From NCBI RefSeq assembly GCF_013213835.1, contig NZ_JABSSU010000006.1, forward strand, positions 124,001 through 188,000: 64,000 nucleotides of DNA. The letters run 5' to 3'. The position numbers were made by a program, and so were the translations under genes. Source of the stretch: Winogradskyella sp. Lineage in GTDB: Bacteria > Bacteroidota > Bacteroidia > Flavobacteriales > Flavobacteriaceae. The notes below the pieces were generated by a model. That model saw only the letters and a program-made list of their open reading frames with translations, had not been told where the DNA came from and did not search any database. Numbering within the stretch: position 1 is the first letter of the stretch; every line of letters starts with the position of its first letter. Below are positions 32,759-43,700 of the stretch, in pieces.

Positions 32759-33715
32759 ATGAAAAACATTTTAGCATTTTCTGGAAGTAATAATCCAGAT
32801 TCGATTAATGAAAAATTAGTACAATCTGTAATCAACAAATATCCAGAATATGATATTCGATTTATAGATTTAGAGAAATTTGACGCACCTATTTACTCTC
32901 AAGAAATACAGTCAAATGGCATACCTACTGCAATTTTAGAACTGTACAAAATTTTTCAAGAGAGTGAAGGCTTTATCATAGCATCACCAGAGCATAATGG
33001 TTTACCATCAGCTTTTTTGAAAAATACAATAGATTGGTTATCAGTAATAACTCAAAAGTTTTTCGATAACAAGCCAGTATTGTTATTAAGTACATCACCA
33101 GGAGCTACAGGCGCAAAAACACATTTAGGACTCTTGGCTAACTTGGTTCCTTTATGGGGAGGAAAATTAAAATCAACCTATTCTTTAGGTAGTTTCGAGA
33201 GCAATTTTGATATCAATACTGCAAGAATTAAAAGCAATTTAGAGGCAGAAAAGCTTGATAAAGCGTTTAAGACCTTTATTACCAACAATACACGAGCAGT
33301 GAAAACTAATAAGGAAGTTGTAGAATCTTATTTCAATGCATTTACAAGCGGCAATTTAGACGAAGTGCTTACTATTTTTCATCCAAACACTTATATAGTT
33401 AGTGTTAAAGAAGAAGAGCGTTCTACCGAGCAATTACACGGTATATATCGTACACGTGAAGAAGCACAGCAATTCTTAAAAAATATAGTAACACTTTTTG
33501 AAACTAAAGAGTTTATGGTAGATACTGTAGTTGAGGCTGAAGGAAACTTGGTTATTGCTAAAGGAAAGTTTTCACATCTTGTAAAAAGTTCAGGAAAATT
33601 ATTCAATAGTAACTGGGTACAACTATGTGTAATCGAAGATGAGATGATAAAAGAATATAGATTCTATGAAGATTCTGCTGCATTAATTGAAGCATCATCT
33701 ATTCAATTTGTATAG
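32759..33715 (+). CDS. Fusion of NADPH-dependent FMN reductase and SnoaL/NTF2-like domain
   Basis: A 318-residue two-domain protein. Residues 1-180 are an FMN reductase (ILAFSGSNNPDSINEKL; SPEHNGLPSAFLKNTIDWLS; STSPGATGAKTHLG). From about residue 185 an NTF2-like SnoaL domain follows (EVVESYFNAFTSGNLDEVLT, LFNSNWVQLCVIEDEMIKEY). SnoaL domains catalyse cyclisation or isomerisation, or bind aromatic ligands, so the fusion would couple flavin supply or reduction to a small aromatic substrate. Stop and start are 2 bases from the neighbouring genes on each side. Confidence 0.85.
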   Translation: MKNILAFSGSNNPDSINEKLVQSVINKYPEYDIRFIDLEKFDAPIYSQEIQSNGIPTAILELYKIFQESEGFIIASPEHNGLPSAFLKNTIDWLSVITQKFFDNKPVLLLSTSPGATGAKTHLGLLANLVPLWGGKLKSTYSLGSFESNFDINTARIKSNLEAEKLDKAFKTFITNNTRAVKTNKEVVESYFNAFTSGNLDEVLTIFHPNTYIVSVKEEERSTEQLHGIYRTREEAQQFLKNIVTLFETKEFMVDTVVEAEGNLVIAKGKFSHLVKSSGKLFNSNWVQLCVIEDEMIKEYRFYEDSAALIEASSIQFV

Positions 33716-33717
33716 TT

Positions 33718-34437
33718 ATGAAATCAAGACCAATAGAGCATCAATTTGAGTTTTGGGCAAATTTAGGTAAGGTAGGTGGTTATATTTATCAACATGATGG
33801 ATATACCACACTCTTACCAAGCCAAGGTACTTGGCCATCAAAAACATTCAATATTCAGAATAATAGTATTACTAAACTTAAAACTGAAATTTTGAAAACT
33901 AACATACCCAATGCTGTTGCTTTAGACGCAGATGATAGAAGCAATCAAATACTAATTGAAAATCAATTTAATATGACATCTGCAGTAGAAGGTATGTCAG
34001 TTAGAGTATCGTCTAATATGGTGTTTAAAGAGAGTCCTAACATAATCAAGGTAGATGATGAAACTGAAATTGATAAATTTTCAAGCATTGCATCAAACGC
34101 TTTTGGTTATAATATTCATCCCAAAGTATTAGTAGGATTATTAAAAGACCCAAATACTCAATTATTTATAGGGCCGCACAAAGCACAATTTGTAAGTTGC
34201 GGTATACTATATTTGGATAAAAACGGAGATTCGGGCTTGCATATGATTGGAGCTAAAAAGCAAATGAGAGGTTTAGGTCTTGGTAATGAAATGACGCAAC
34301 ATTTGTTAGCACATGCACTAAAAAACAATAGTAAAGAAATACATTTAGTAGCATCTAAATTCGGTGCGCCTATATACCGAAAATATGGTTTTACAAACAG
34401 AGGCTATTTAAATTCTTATTCTTTAATTAAAAAATGA
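33718..34437 (+). CDS. GNAT-family acetyltransferase
   Basis: A 239-residue protein with a C-terminal GNAT domain: the acetyl-CoA loop is KKQMRGLGLGNEMTQHLLAH (Q/RxxGxG/A type) and the end is ASKFGAPIYRKYGFTNRGYL. The N-terminal 100 residues are a GNAT-like pseudo-domain. The substrate is unknown. Last gene of the operator-copy-2 operon, starting 2 bases after the FMN reductase fusion. Confidence 0.85.
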   Translation: MKSRPIEHQFEFWANLGKVGGYIYQHDGYTTLLPSQGTWPSKTFNIQNNSITKLKTEILKTNIPNAVALDADDRSNQILIENQFNMTSAVEGMSVRVSSNMVFKESPNIIKVDDETEIDKFSSIASNAFGYNIHPKVLVGLLKDPNTQLFIGPHKAQFVSCGILYLDKNGDSGLHMIGAKKQMRGLGLGNEMTQHLLAHALKNNSKEIHLVASKFGAPIYRKYGFTNRGYLNSYSLIKK

Positions 34438-34842
34438 AAGGTAAGGTGTTTTTATATATTTAATTTGATCATTTTTGATATACCAAATCTTTACTGTTTT
34501 TAATTTAAGTATTGGGCAAAAGCTATAATTGCTTTCTCATAAGGAACTATACTTGTTAAGTTGAATTAATCAGAATATTTTTAGTCTTTAACATTGTAGC
34601 TAACTGCAATGATATTTGTCTATTGCACTTAAGACTCACATCATTTTCATAAGAGTAAAGTACGTTTTGCTAATTCTATTATTTCCATGCATATTTTTAT
34701 AAAAGCAATTAATATGCCTCATTAGTCGTGGTAAGTGTAAAATAGGACTATATAAAATTCAATTTTATTTATTTCTTCAACTGTTGTAATCTCACAATAA
34801 ATAAATGATTTTACTCAACTAATTATTGTGAGATGAGTTATG
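34438..34842. other. Non-coding gap between convergent genes
   Basis: AT-rich, no gene seen. Only one clear structure: the stem-loop at 34789-34834 described separately. Confidence 0.6.
34789..34834. terminator. Stem-loop at the end of the esterase gene
   Basis: ATCTCACAATAA (34789-34800) and TTATTGTGAGAT (34823-34834) form a perfect 12-bp stem with a 22-base loop, ending 8 bases before the minus-strand gene. No T-run follows on either side, so it may protect the transcript end rather than terminate by itself. Confidence 0.55.
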
Positions 34843-36282
34843 TTACTGAATTGATTTTTGAAATTCTAAGGCACTTTCATATTCCGGATCGATTTCTAAA
34901 GACTTATTCAAGTATTTTTTACTTTCTTCTATATTTTTAAGTTTCCAAAATGATTGAGACAATAACAAGTAAACTTTTTGTTTAGGTTCTTTAGGGTTTA
35001 AATCTGGATTTTCACTTTCTGGCAGAGCTAACATGAAAAGTAAGTGCTTTATTGCTTTTTTTATGTCTTTTTCATTTTCATAAAAGTTAGCATATTGAGC
35101 AAACCTTGATAACAAGTACTCATCCTGAGTGTTCTCAAAACCTTCTTCTAATGTACTTAAAACACCTTCATTATTCTTGAGTTTATGATTTGTATTAGCC
35201 AACCAAGAGTAAGTATTTGAAAGATTCATTTTCCTATCACCAACTTTCTTAGTTTTCCCTCTTTTTATAGATTCTTCAAAAGCGGTGGCAGATAAATCAT
35301 GATAATTTAATTCACTAGATAAAATATTTCCTATGTTAAAAAGGTCTAATTCAGAAATATTTACTTCATCTTGAAATAATTTGTCTAATACAGTTTGTAT
35401 GTCTTCCTTTGGACTTTCTTTTGTGAGTTGTGTAAATGTTTGAATTATTAGTCCTACATAAAATGGTGTACCATATTTATTCTCGATGTCATCGACTACA
35501 TTAAAGAAGTAATGAGAAAAGCTTTCTTCTTTTTCCATCTTTCGATAGGATACAAAATCTCTGTAGATAAACAGCAAACCATCAACTAAACCATATAGCA
35601 TACCGTAAGAATGGTCGGCGTTTTTGTATTCCTTTTTTTCTACATTTAAATTTTCATTTTCACTTAGATTTGTATTTAATTCCTCAGCATATTTCACTCT
35701 TCTTTCCACATCATTTGCAACCGCAATAAAGTAATCTTTCTTCTCTTTCAGTTTATTGGTATAAGCAATAAAATCTGGTTTATAATTTGGACTTTCAATT
35801 GCAAATATCATATAAGCATCAAAAAGTTCTGGATTTGTCCTTAGAATGTAATTAACGTAATCAGCTCCTTGTGATAAACCTGTTGCTGTGCTATGTAATG
35901 TTTTGTATTTTTTCTTAATATGAGGTATTAGTTCTGCCTTGACAAATTGATAATATTTTTCACCTTTTGCTGAAAGCGCGGGATTGTCATAACTAGTACC
36001 AGGATAAAAGTCTGCGTGAACTACTATTGTTGACGGACATTCATAAATATGATTTAGAGTTGCTGCTATATAGTCTGTATGGTCATACACAAACTCATAA
36101 ATGACAGGATAACTTTTTTGACTATCATAATTTTTTGGAAGCCAAATTTTGATATCTATAGAATCTTGAACAGAATTTGAATAGAATTTTTCTTTTACTA
36201 ATTCTTGTGCTTTGGTTGTGAACAAGAATCCGAAGACACAAATGAATAAAATAAGAATTTGTTTTGTTTGAATTACTTTCAT
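34843..36282 (-). CDS. Secreted esterase (enterochelin-esterase-like) with TPR tail
   Basis: A 479-residue protein with a signal peptide (about 1-25), an alpha/beta-hydrolase domain of the Esterase-D/enterochelin-esterase type (nucleophile in TATGLSQGADYV; VHADFYPG; late His in NADHSYGMLYG) and C-terminal TPR-like repeats (about 290-479; the last is KYLNKSLEIDPEYESALEFQ). It acts in the periplasm on an ester substrate. It is 94 bases downstream of a LuxR-type regulator gene on the same strand. Confidence 0.85.
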   Translation of the reverse strand: MKVIQTKQILILFICVFGFLFTTKAQELVKEKFYSNSVQDSIDIKIWLPKNYDSQKSYPVIYEFVYDHTDYIAATLNHIYECPSTIVVHADFYPGTSYDNPALSAKGEKYYQFVKAELIPHIKKKYKTLHSTATGLSQGADYVNYILRTNPELFDAYMIFAIESPNYKPDFIAYTNKLKEKKDYFIAVANDVERRVKYAEELNTNLSENENLNVEKKEYKNADHSYGMLYGLVDGLLFIYRDFVSYRKMEKEESFSHYFFNVVDDIENKYGTPFYVGLIIQTFTQLTKESPKEDIQTVLDKLFQDEVNISELDLFNIGNILSSELNYHDLSATAFEESIKRGKTKKVGDRKMNLSNTYSWLANTNHKLKNNEGVLSTLEEGFENTQDEYLLSRFAQYANFYENEKDIKKAIKHLLFMLALPESENPDLNPKEPKQKVYLLLSQSFWKLKNIEESKKYLNKSLEIDPEYESALEFQKSIQ

Positions 36283-36376
36283 CGTTTTATAAAGTTTTTT
36301 GATTGAGCGACAAAAGTATTCTAGGATTTGTCTAAAACCCTCTTTAACAGGGATGAAATAGGGATTAGTCCTAGGC

Positions 36377-37417
36377 TTATTTTTTGAATTTTTCAGTAAA
36401 CTGTTGCCTATTGTTTACCTCGAGCTTGGCGTATAAATTTCTTATGTGAGTTTTTACGGTACTTAAAGAGATGAAAAGTTCGTTGGCTATTTCTTTATTT
36501 GATTTTTCTTCAATTATAAGCTTAGCTATTTTTTCCTCTTGACTGGTTAATTTAATGCTTTCAATTTCTACAATCTTTGGTTTTTTATTTAATCGTAGTA
36601 ATAAAAAAGTGATACATACAAATAGAACGAATATCACAATAAACAACACATAATTCAATCTTTTATGTGTCATTAATTGTTGCTGCATTGTGGTCACTGA
36701 TAAGTCAGTAAATAAACTTTTAAACTGTAGAGCATAAGAAGAATTTAAAAAATAGTCATTTAATTCATCTTGTAATTCAATGTAAAAACCAGCGTCATTT
36801 TCAAAATCCTTTTTTAAGATGCTTTCATTAATGTTGTCAAGTATAAGTAATTTAACTAACGGATGTACCTTTGATTTTTGCACGTGTTCTTTAAGTTCCG
36901 AAAAAAACTGAAATAACGATTGTATTTTGGCTTCGTTATTTTGGGTTTCAGAAAATTCCTCACGCAATTTTTCGATAAAGATTTTAGTCTCCTTCCATTC
37001 CTTATCTACTACGTTTGTGTTTAAAGTATCTTTAAACCATGGTTTCTGCGCCTTTGTAAATACAATGGTATCTGTATTAGAAAAAATAAAGTTGTGAAAG
37101 TTCTTTCCAGCAATGCCATTTGCAAAGTCTAATCCTTCACTGCGTTCTCTTAAGTTGGCATGAATACGGTATAATTTATGTTTGTCAGATAATAGCTTTC
37201 CAGTAAAGCTGAAATAACCAGTACTATCTGAAAGTGTAGAAGTTATTACTTGATTTTTATTAACACCATTTTGTTCATCATACTGAAGTAAACTTAGATA
37301 TACTCTTTTCTCTTTATCGGGTGTATTAATATAACCAGAAATGGAATACTGACTGTATGATTTATTTGTGATGAGAACACTAAAAAATAAACAAAAAATG
37401 AATATGTATTTCTTCAT
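36377..37417 (-). CDS. Membrane-anchored LuxR-type HTH regulator
   Basis: A 346-residue one-component regulator. A signal peptide (1-22) is followed by a periplasmic domain (about 25-240), a single membrane helix (about 246-266, VLFIVIFVLFVCITFLLL) and a C-terminal LuxR HTH (SNKEIANELFISLSTVKTHI, LYAKLEVNNRQQF). The DNA-binding domain is thus tethered at the cytoplasmic face. It precedes the esterase gene and probably controls it or itself (inferred). Confidence 0.85.
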   Translation of the reverse strand: MKKYIFIFCLFFSVLITNKSYSQYSISGYINTPDKEKRVYLSLLQYDEQNGVNKNQVITSTLSDSTGYFSFTGKLLSDKHKLYRIHANLRERSEGLDFANGIAGKNFHNFIFSNTDTIVFTKAQKPWFKDTLNTNVVDKEWKETKIFIEKLREEFSETQNNEAKIQSLFQFFSELKEHVQKSKVHPLVKLLILDNINESILKKDFENDAGFYIELQDELNDYFLNSSYALQFKSLFTDLSVTTMQQQLMTHKRLNYVLFIVIFVLFVCITFLLLRLNKKPKIVEIESIKLTSQEEKIAKLIIEEKSNKEIANELFISLSTVKTHIRNLYAKLEVNNRQQFTEKFKK

Positions 37418-37549
37418 AATTTTAGAACAAAAATAGAAAGAATTAAATCTTCTTTTTATTAATATTTAACTCGATATTATGTAAACCAAATAATTATACA
37501 AAATATTTAGACAAAGCCTTAATTTTAAAGAAAGTAGTGAATTGTAATT

Positions 37550-38587
37550 TTATGGTTTTGTAGTCTTTTCAATAATTTTAACAAGTCTACCATTTACTAT
37601 TTCGGACAAGTTCCAATTAAAAAGTTTAGCGTCGGTTGTACTGTAGAATGCAACGACAACAGCGTCAATGTCTTTATGGTATTCTGCAAAGCTCTGATAT
37701 CCAGGAACCCAACCAGAATGTTCATATTTATACAATGTAGAGTAGATTTCTCTTTCTTTAGGTTCAAATAATGACCCATCATTAAGGGCTCTAAGAAAAA
37801 TCCCAACATCTTCTGCAGTGGCAATCATATCGTAGCCATTTCCTTTTAAGTCGTGAGGATAACCTACATGATAGCCACTCATTAAATTATCAATATTAAC
37901 GTCGCTATACCATCCTTTAGTGTTCTTGAGATTTTGTGGAGTTAGAATTTCTTCTTCAATAAATTGAAAATTATCATAGCCAAGTAGATCATCCATTATT
38001 TTATTAAGAAGAAGGTAATTTGTATTACAATATTCATAATCTTCACCAGGCTCAAAGTTTGCAGGTTGGTTATAAATTAATGCTATACCTTCTTCAAATG
38101 TGCCTGTTGGTGCTTCCCAAAAACCAGGTGTATCTGTAAAGTTTGGGAGACCACTGCGATGCTGAATCATAAGGCGTAAGGTTACTTCTTCTGCATTGTC
38201 AATTTTACCTTTAAGATCTGGAAGATAATCAGCTATAGTATTGTCTAAGGCAAGTCTACCATCGGCTACAAGTTTAGTAACAGCAACAGCGTCATATAAT
38301 TTACTAATGCTTGCAATTTTAAAAAAGGCATCCGTTCTAGCTGGAACTTTAGTATCTCTATTATGCCAGCCAGCTGCGGCAAATAAAGGAGGTTTACCAG
38401 CCTGATCAACATAAATAACAACACCATCAAAACCATGACCTACAGCTTCTTCTGCTTGTTCTTGTAAAGAATCGGGTAGAGGTAGTATCCATGCTTTTAC
38501 TAGAAGCCAAGGCACAAAATATAATGAACCAATAGAAGCCATTATAAATAAAGCTCTCAATATGTTTTTCATTTTACCTGTTGCCAT
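37550..38587 (-). CDS. Serine hydrolase of the class C beta-lactamase family
   Basis: A 345-residue protein. An N-terminal membrane anchor or signal (about 10-32) precedes the hydrolase. SxxK is S93-K96 (KIASISKLYDA); the Tyr motif is in YEYCNTNYLL; the third motif is HSG (YKYEHSGWVPGY). Family members are D-aminopeptidases, esterases or PBP-like enzymes. It is intact, unlike the related lipoprotein at 27259, and is transcribed alone. Confidence 0.9.
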   Translation of the reverse strand: MATGKMKNILRALFIMASIGSLYFVPWLLVKAWILPLPDSLQEQAEEAVGHGFDGVVIYVDQAGKPPLFAAAGWHNRDTKVPARTDAFFKIASISKLYDAVAVTKLVADGRLALDNTIADYLPDLKGKIDNAEEVTLRLMIQHRSGLPNFTDTPGFWEAPTGTFEEGIALIYNQPANFEPGEDYEYCNTNYLLLNKIMDDLLGYDNFQFIEEEILTPQNLKNTKGWYSDVNIDNLMSGYHVGYPHDLKGNGYDMIATAEDVGIFLRALNDGSLFEPKEREIYSTLYKYEHSGWVPGYQSFAEYHKDIDAVVVAFYSTTDAKLFNWNLSEIVNGRLVKIIEKTTKP

Positions 38588-38655
38588 AGTTATCTATAAT
38601 TTGTAATTAAATATATACAAAGTTTTAATAACTAGTAAAGTGATTTATTATGCTA

Positions 38656-39099
38656 CTAAATCTTTATATAAGTAAAAGTTTGCTGTTGATTCTGAGGATA
38701 CGTACCATCAATATTATCACCTGTTTCAACATAGATAAGTGTTGAGGTGTTCAAGGTTAAAACATTATTAGTTATTTCAAATGGCATACCATTAATAACT
38801 TCATCTCCATTTAAGGATACTAAAACATCGTTGTTGAAGGTGTATTGTATGGTACTGGTATTGTAGGTACAAGGTGTGGTTTCTTCCCAAAAGTACTCAA
38901 TAAGGTTACCATTATTTTGAAACGTTCTAGTTTGCTCTAGCATACAGGCATTAATATCTAGGTTCTGACCATTTACGGAAATGCTACTTAGCTTCCATTT
39001 ACCAATTATTAGATTCTGTTGGTCTGATGAATCGTTGTTATCTGAATCGCAAGACAGAATTGCCAATGAAATTATAAGTGCCAAAAAGATTTTTTTCAT
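38656..39099 (-). CDS. Lipocalin-like lipoprotein
   Basis: A 147-residue lipoprotein (LAILSCDSD, C17) with the lipocalin-like pattern of Bacteroidota: IIGKWKLSSISVNGQ early, then TRTFQNNGNLIEYFW, and short antiparallel strands to the end. A small beta-barrel that binds an unknown ligand at the cell envelope. Ends 69 bases before the serine hydrolase start. Confidence 0.8.
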   Translation of the reverse strand: MKKIFLALIISLAILSCDSDNNDSSDQQNLIIGKWKLSSISVNGQNLDINACMLEQTRTFQNNGNLIEYFWEETTPCTYNTSTIQYTFNNDVLVSLNGDEVINGMPFEITNNVLTLNTSTLIYVETGDNIDGTYPQNQQQTFTYIKI

Positions 39100-39131
39100 G
39101 TGTTTTATTGAGAATTGAAGGATAAATCTAA

Positions 39132-39686
39132 TTAATTTTTAATAGAATTATTTTGTACTAATTCTTCTAGAGCATTTTGAAATCTTTTTTCAGCACCTAC
39201 AATATCTAACGTCATCATATGCATAATTTCTTTTTTACTTCGACTAGTGTCTTCAAAATTTTCGAACAAATAGTCTAATTGCTTTTCTATACGTTTATTA
39301 AGATTCTCTTTTCTGTCCGCGATTTCTCTTAAAGCAGCTAATTTTTCATATTCAATAAGATCTATGCGTGAATTAGAAATGGCATCCCAAGATGTGGTTC
39401 TTATGTTTGGTAAATGAATACCATCAGACTTTATCATTATATTATAAAGAGACATACTAGAATCAGTAATGTATTTTTGGATGGTATCTGCAGCCGCAAG
39501 TTGTTTGGGTATGGTTGTTTTTAATCCATCAACACTTTCTTCTAGCTCTTTTTGAATGGACGTGTAAACTTGGTCTAAGTATTTCTTTTCTTTTCTTTCG
39601 TCATTCCAATTGTTGATAAAAAGTGCGATTAAAATTCCTATTATAACAGTTAAGACTTCTCTAATTAATTGTTTGATACTTTTCAT
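39132..39686 (-). CDS. DUF6090 family membrane protein
   Basis: A 184-residue protein with one N-terminal membrane helix (EVLTVIIGILIALFINNWND, residues 11-30) and a helical, charged remainder. The IREVLTVIIGILIALFINNW start is the signature of DUF6090. Function unknown. Often present in several copies in flavobacterial genomes. Confidence 0.85.
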   Translation of the reverse strand: MKSIKQLIREVLTVIIGILIALFINNWNDERKEKKYLDQVYTSIQKELEESVDGLKTTIPKQLAAADTIQKYITDSSMSLYNIMIKSDGIHLPNIRTTSWDAISNSRIDLIEYEKLAALREIADRKENLNKRIEKQLDYLFENFEDTSRSKKEIMHMMTLDIVGAEKRFQNALEELVQNNSIKN

Positions 39687-39813
39687 TACTATTGAATATT
39701 TAGCTTTTTATAAATATAGCCGTAATGTTTTAATTAAAAATTAATTCACCAATAGCATTTACTTTTTTATCAAGAGAATTAATTAGATCAACACTAATTT
39801 GAATTTTAAACCT

Positions 39814-40068
39814 TTAGCAGGTTTTTATCCAAATCAATGAAATAGTAATGATAGAGACAACAACACATACGATAAACCAACGTCCAACTTTCTTATTGGT
39901 TTTGAGTTCTTCTACAGAATAAATAGAATTAAAATTTCGTTTACGTTTAAACCAGAAATATCGTAGGATTGCACCAAACCATTCATTAGTATTAGGTCCG
40001 GATTGTTCAAAAAGTCTATCACCAATTCTTTCTAAATGTTTTTGTCTTTCTTGTTGTTCTTTATTCAA
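39814..40068 (-). CDS. Small membrane protein, hypothetical
   Basis: An 84-residue protein with one C-terminal membrane helix (about 62-82, WFIVCVVVSIITISLIWI) and a charged N-terminal half (EQQERQKHLERIGDRLFEQS). No family recognised. Single gene with gaps of more than 100 bases on both sides. Confidence 0.6.
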   Translation of the reverse strand: MNKEQQERQKHLERIGDRLFEQSGPNTNEWFGAILRYFWFKRKRNFNSIYSVEELKTNKKVGRWFIVCVVVSIITISLIWIKTC

Positions 40069-40184
40069 AATACAAGGTTACCTCAATTTGTTCTTTGTAA
40101 ATTATGAGTAAGAAAATTGAAAAAATTGTTACAATAAAATTGAATAGTATTTAGATATCAACCATTAGTATTGGCAATAAAACT

Positions 40185-40688
40185 CTACTCCATCCATTTT
40201 CTAACCAATTCATCTAAGCCAAGTAATAATCCATCATAGTACTTACCGTCTTTAAAATCTGGAAGCATATATACATCAATTACATGTTTACAGAATTCAT
40301 CAGATAAATAAAGCTTTTTGGTTTTGTCTGTAGTAGAAATTCTTACTTTTTGAAGTGTTTTACTGAGGACAACAGTGAGTCCATTACCTTTTGTTTTTTT
40401 ACCAATTTTCCAATGGTTCGATAATTGAATGGCATATTTGTCAAAACTGATATTCTCTGGCAGTGAAGATATTGTAACAACAGCAACTTCTTTATCCATA
40501 CTATTCACCATCTTCAACATTTTTTCGATGTATGCCATTTCTTCTGGCTTTATTATATTTTCAAAATCGTTGACAATTCCTAATTTTTCTGGGAATTCTT
40601 TTAATTTTTGATGGCTAAGTAATTTTCCTGTGTTTAAAGGTTTACAAGATGTAAAGATCAGTAAAACTATTAGGAATATTTTTTTCAT
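40185..40688 (-). CDS. TPM-domain (TLP18.3/Psb32-like) lipoprotein
   Basis: A 167-residue lipoprotein (LIFTSCKPL) with a TPM domain: VNDFENIIKPEEMAYIEKML, EVAVVTISSLPE, KGNGLTVVLSKTLQKVRIST. TPM domains occur in the envelope and have been linked to phosphatase-like or assembly roles. It lies 52 bases downstream of the TonB receptor gene on the same strand. Confidence 0.8.
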   Translation of the reverse strand: MKKIFLIVLLIFTSCKPLNTGKLLSHQKLKEFPEKLGIVNDFENIIKPEEMAYIEKMLKMVNSMDKEVAVVTISSLPENISFDKYAIQLSNHWKIGKKTKGNGLTVVLSKTLQKVRISTTDKTKKLYLSDEFCKHVIDVYMLPDFKDGKYYDGLLLGLDELVRKWME

Positions 40689-40740
40689 TATTTAAATTCT
40701 GTAAATAACTAAAATACAGAAAATCGTGACAGTTTTTTAG

Positions 40741-43700
40741 TTAGAAACTATAATTTAAACCTAACTGAGCTCGCCATCGAGAATTAAATGCGTCTGTTAC
40801 ATATGGCTCTGTTCCTTCTGGAATATTAAATTGAAATTGAGGTTCATTATTTTCAATTCCTCTAAAGTCTAAGAGACTAAAACTTGAATTAACAACATTA
40901 GGAACAAAAACTAATCGTCCCCAATCCTTGTTAATGAAGTTAAAAACATTGAGCATATCTAGAGACAATGAAAGTTTCTTGCCGTTTTTTAATTTTAGGC
41001 CATATTCTAATTTCATGTCTAGTTCGTGATTCCAAGGAGTTCGTGCCCCATTTCTTTCAGCTATTTTTCCTCTTCTTTGACTCAGGTATGGATCATTATT
41101 AATAAAGTTGTTCAGACTGATCCATTGTTCATTCGCTGAGATGGTAACATTACCATTTGAATCTGTAAGATCAATTAGGTTGATTTCTGAAGCATCTCTT
41201 GGGACATAAATAATATCGTTTCTAGACGATCTATCACGATTTAAGTCACCTCGATATACATAAGAAAATGGGCTACCGGCTCTTCCATTGTAAAGAAAGG
41301 AAACTAATCCAATACCATTTTTTCCGACATTAAAATTGTAAGATTGATTACTGACTATTTTATGTCTTAAATCAAAATTTGAAAAAGAAAGAGAAGGGTT
41401 ATTGCCAACTAAAGCTTGATTCCATTCATAGTTTGCAGCAGGTGAACTTCTAACTGTGCTTGATACGTCTTTGCTCATCCCATAAGTGTAACCCAGATAT
41501 CCATTGTAATGATCCGTTTGTTTGGTTAAACCTAGGGTTAAATTATAGCGATAACCTTTATTGGTATTTGTAAGCAAGAATACATTGGTGAAATTAGGGT
41601 TGATTTTAATGGCATCTCCAGTTTCTAGGAAATAAGGGCGATTATCAGCACCATTAAAATTACCAATATTATTTTCTCTATTAATTGATTGAAAAAGTAG
41701 TCCGTTGATAACTTCTGTGTACGTACCTTCAATATCAACTGTCCAGCGTCCAGGAAGTTTTGCTTTGAAGGCAATATTAGTTTTCCAATCTCTGGGTAAA
41801 CTAAAATTAGGATCTAATAAGTTGATTTCTGTAAGATTTGGTTGTACACTTCTTAAATCTTCTAAATTTTCGGTCAATGGTACAACATCATCTGGTCTTA
41901 AATCAATATTGAAATAATCCGTACCAGAAATATATTCAGCATATGCAAACCACAAATATGGAATACGTCCAGAAAACAGGCCTGTTCCACCACGAAGGGA
42001 ATACTTTCCGTCAGTATCAAATTTATAATTGAAGCCAAACCTAGGATTTAATTGTGGCTTTTTAGATATGGTATTATCATATTGAGTAAATTCTGGCGTG
42101 GTTTTTACAGCTTCACTTACAGGTAACCTTTCTGTTAAAAACTGGCTATCTAGTCTTATACCAGTTGTTATTTCTAGTTTTTCATTAAGATGAAAATTAT
42201 CTTGTAGAAAAGTAGCAGCCTCTATAACGCCTATGGTTGCTGAAGGGCGATTGCTTACAAAATCAAAATTATTATTGCTTGTATTATACACACCACGTAT
42301 TCTAGCTGGCCTATCGTTTAAAAAATCTTCTACCGATCTATATTCCCATCGACCGTTCCAAGCCGATAAAAATCCATAATCTACATCATGTAATTGACCA
42401 AATATGCCTGAAGTGAAATGATGTTTATCAATATCAAAAGTAAAAGTATCAGAAATTTGTAGCGTTGAGAAATCAGTGTTATAGATAGAGGCTTCACGGT
42501 AAGTACCAGCAAAAATTCGAGCTGCAGATGATGTAGCTATTTGAATATGCGGAAAAACTCGTCCTTGAAAGTTTCTATCTTCCTTAACAGTATTGTAGCC
42601 GATAGATAATTTATTGGTATTACCAGATTCGAAATTTGACTTTAATTCAACAGCAAGACTGTTAGCAATACTATTATGTCTATATCCTTGATTGCCAAAA
42701 TTGAAAAATGTACTGTTCCATTCTAAATTATCGGCATAACTATTAATATAATTGTTGCGTAGAGTTAGTTTGTGATTATCTGACAAATTATAATCCAATC
42801 GTGTGAATAATTTAGTACTTGCGGTTTTTAAGTCAGCAGACGTAAAGGTGCCAGGATCATAGTTATACTCACTTATTAATCGTTCTCTAATAGCTGTAAC
42901 ATCTTCTAAATCGATATCAGAGGTTGAGGTACCAGGAGCATTAACCACCGGGAAATTAGATAATGCTTGTTCAAAATTAACATAGTAAAATAATTTATCT
43001 TTTATTATGGAACCACCGATACCTGAACCTAATTGTATGTCGTAAAAGGACGGAACATCTTGTTCTATATCATTAGCGAATTTTCCGATTAAAGCTTGGT
43101 TATTGCCATAACCATATACTTCAGCTTTGGTTTTATTAGTTCCGTTTTTTGTTACTAAGTTTATACTAGCACCATTAAAATTACCGATGCTAACATCAAA
43201 TGGTGAAAGTTTTACACTGACTTGCTTTATAGCTCCCAGTCCTATAGGTTGACTTCGAGACAAACTGCCTGGTGTGCCGTTTGCAGAGGATCCTGAAGCC
43301 CCACTTGCGGGTTCTTGAAAACCAATAATGTCATTATTGGCAATACCATCTATATTTAGGTTATTAAATCTATTACTTGCACCACCGAATGAGTTAAGGT
43401 TATTTTCTGGTAGATTTTTTGTTAAATCTTGAATACTTCTATTTATCGTTGGCGTAGCTTTAATGCTTTTTTGATTTAATAACGATTCATTTCCATTTTT
43501 CTTAGGATTAGATTGGGTTATAATAACAACTTCGTCAAGCGATGTGTTTTCTTCCATTAGAACAAAATCTTTAGTTATAGTAGAACCTAGATTAATGATA
43601 ATATTAGACTGTTCTATCGTTTTAAAGCCAACATATGAAATACTGATTTTGTAAGAGTTACCTGGTGGAATATTATTTAATCTATAGAAACCATTCTCTT

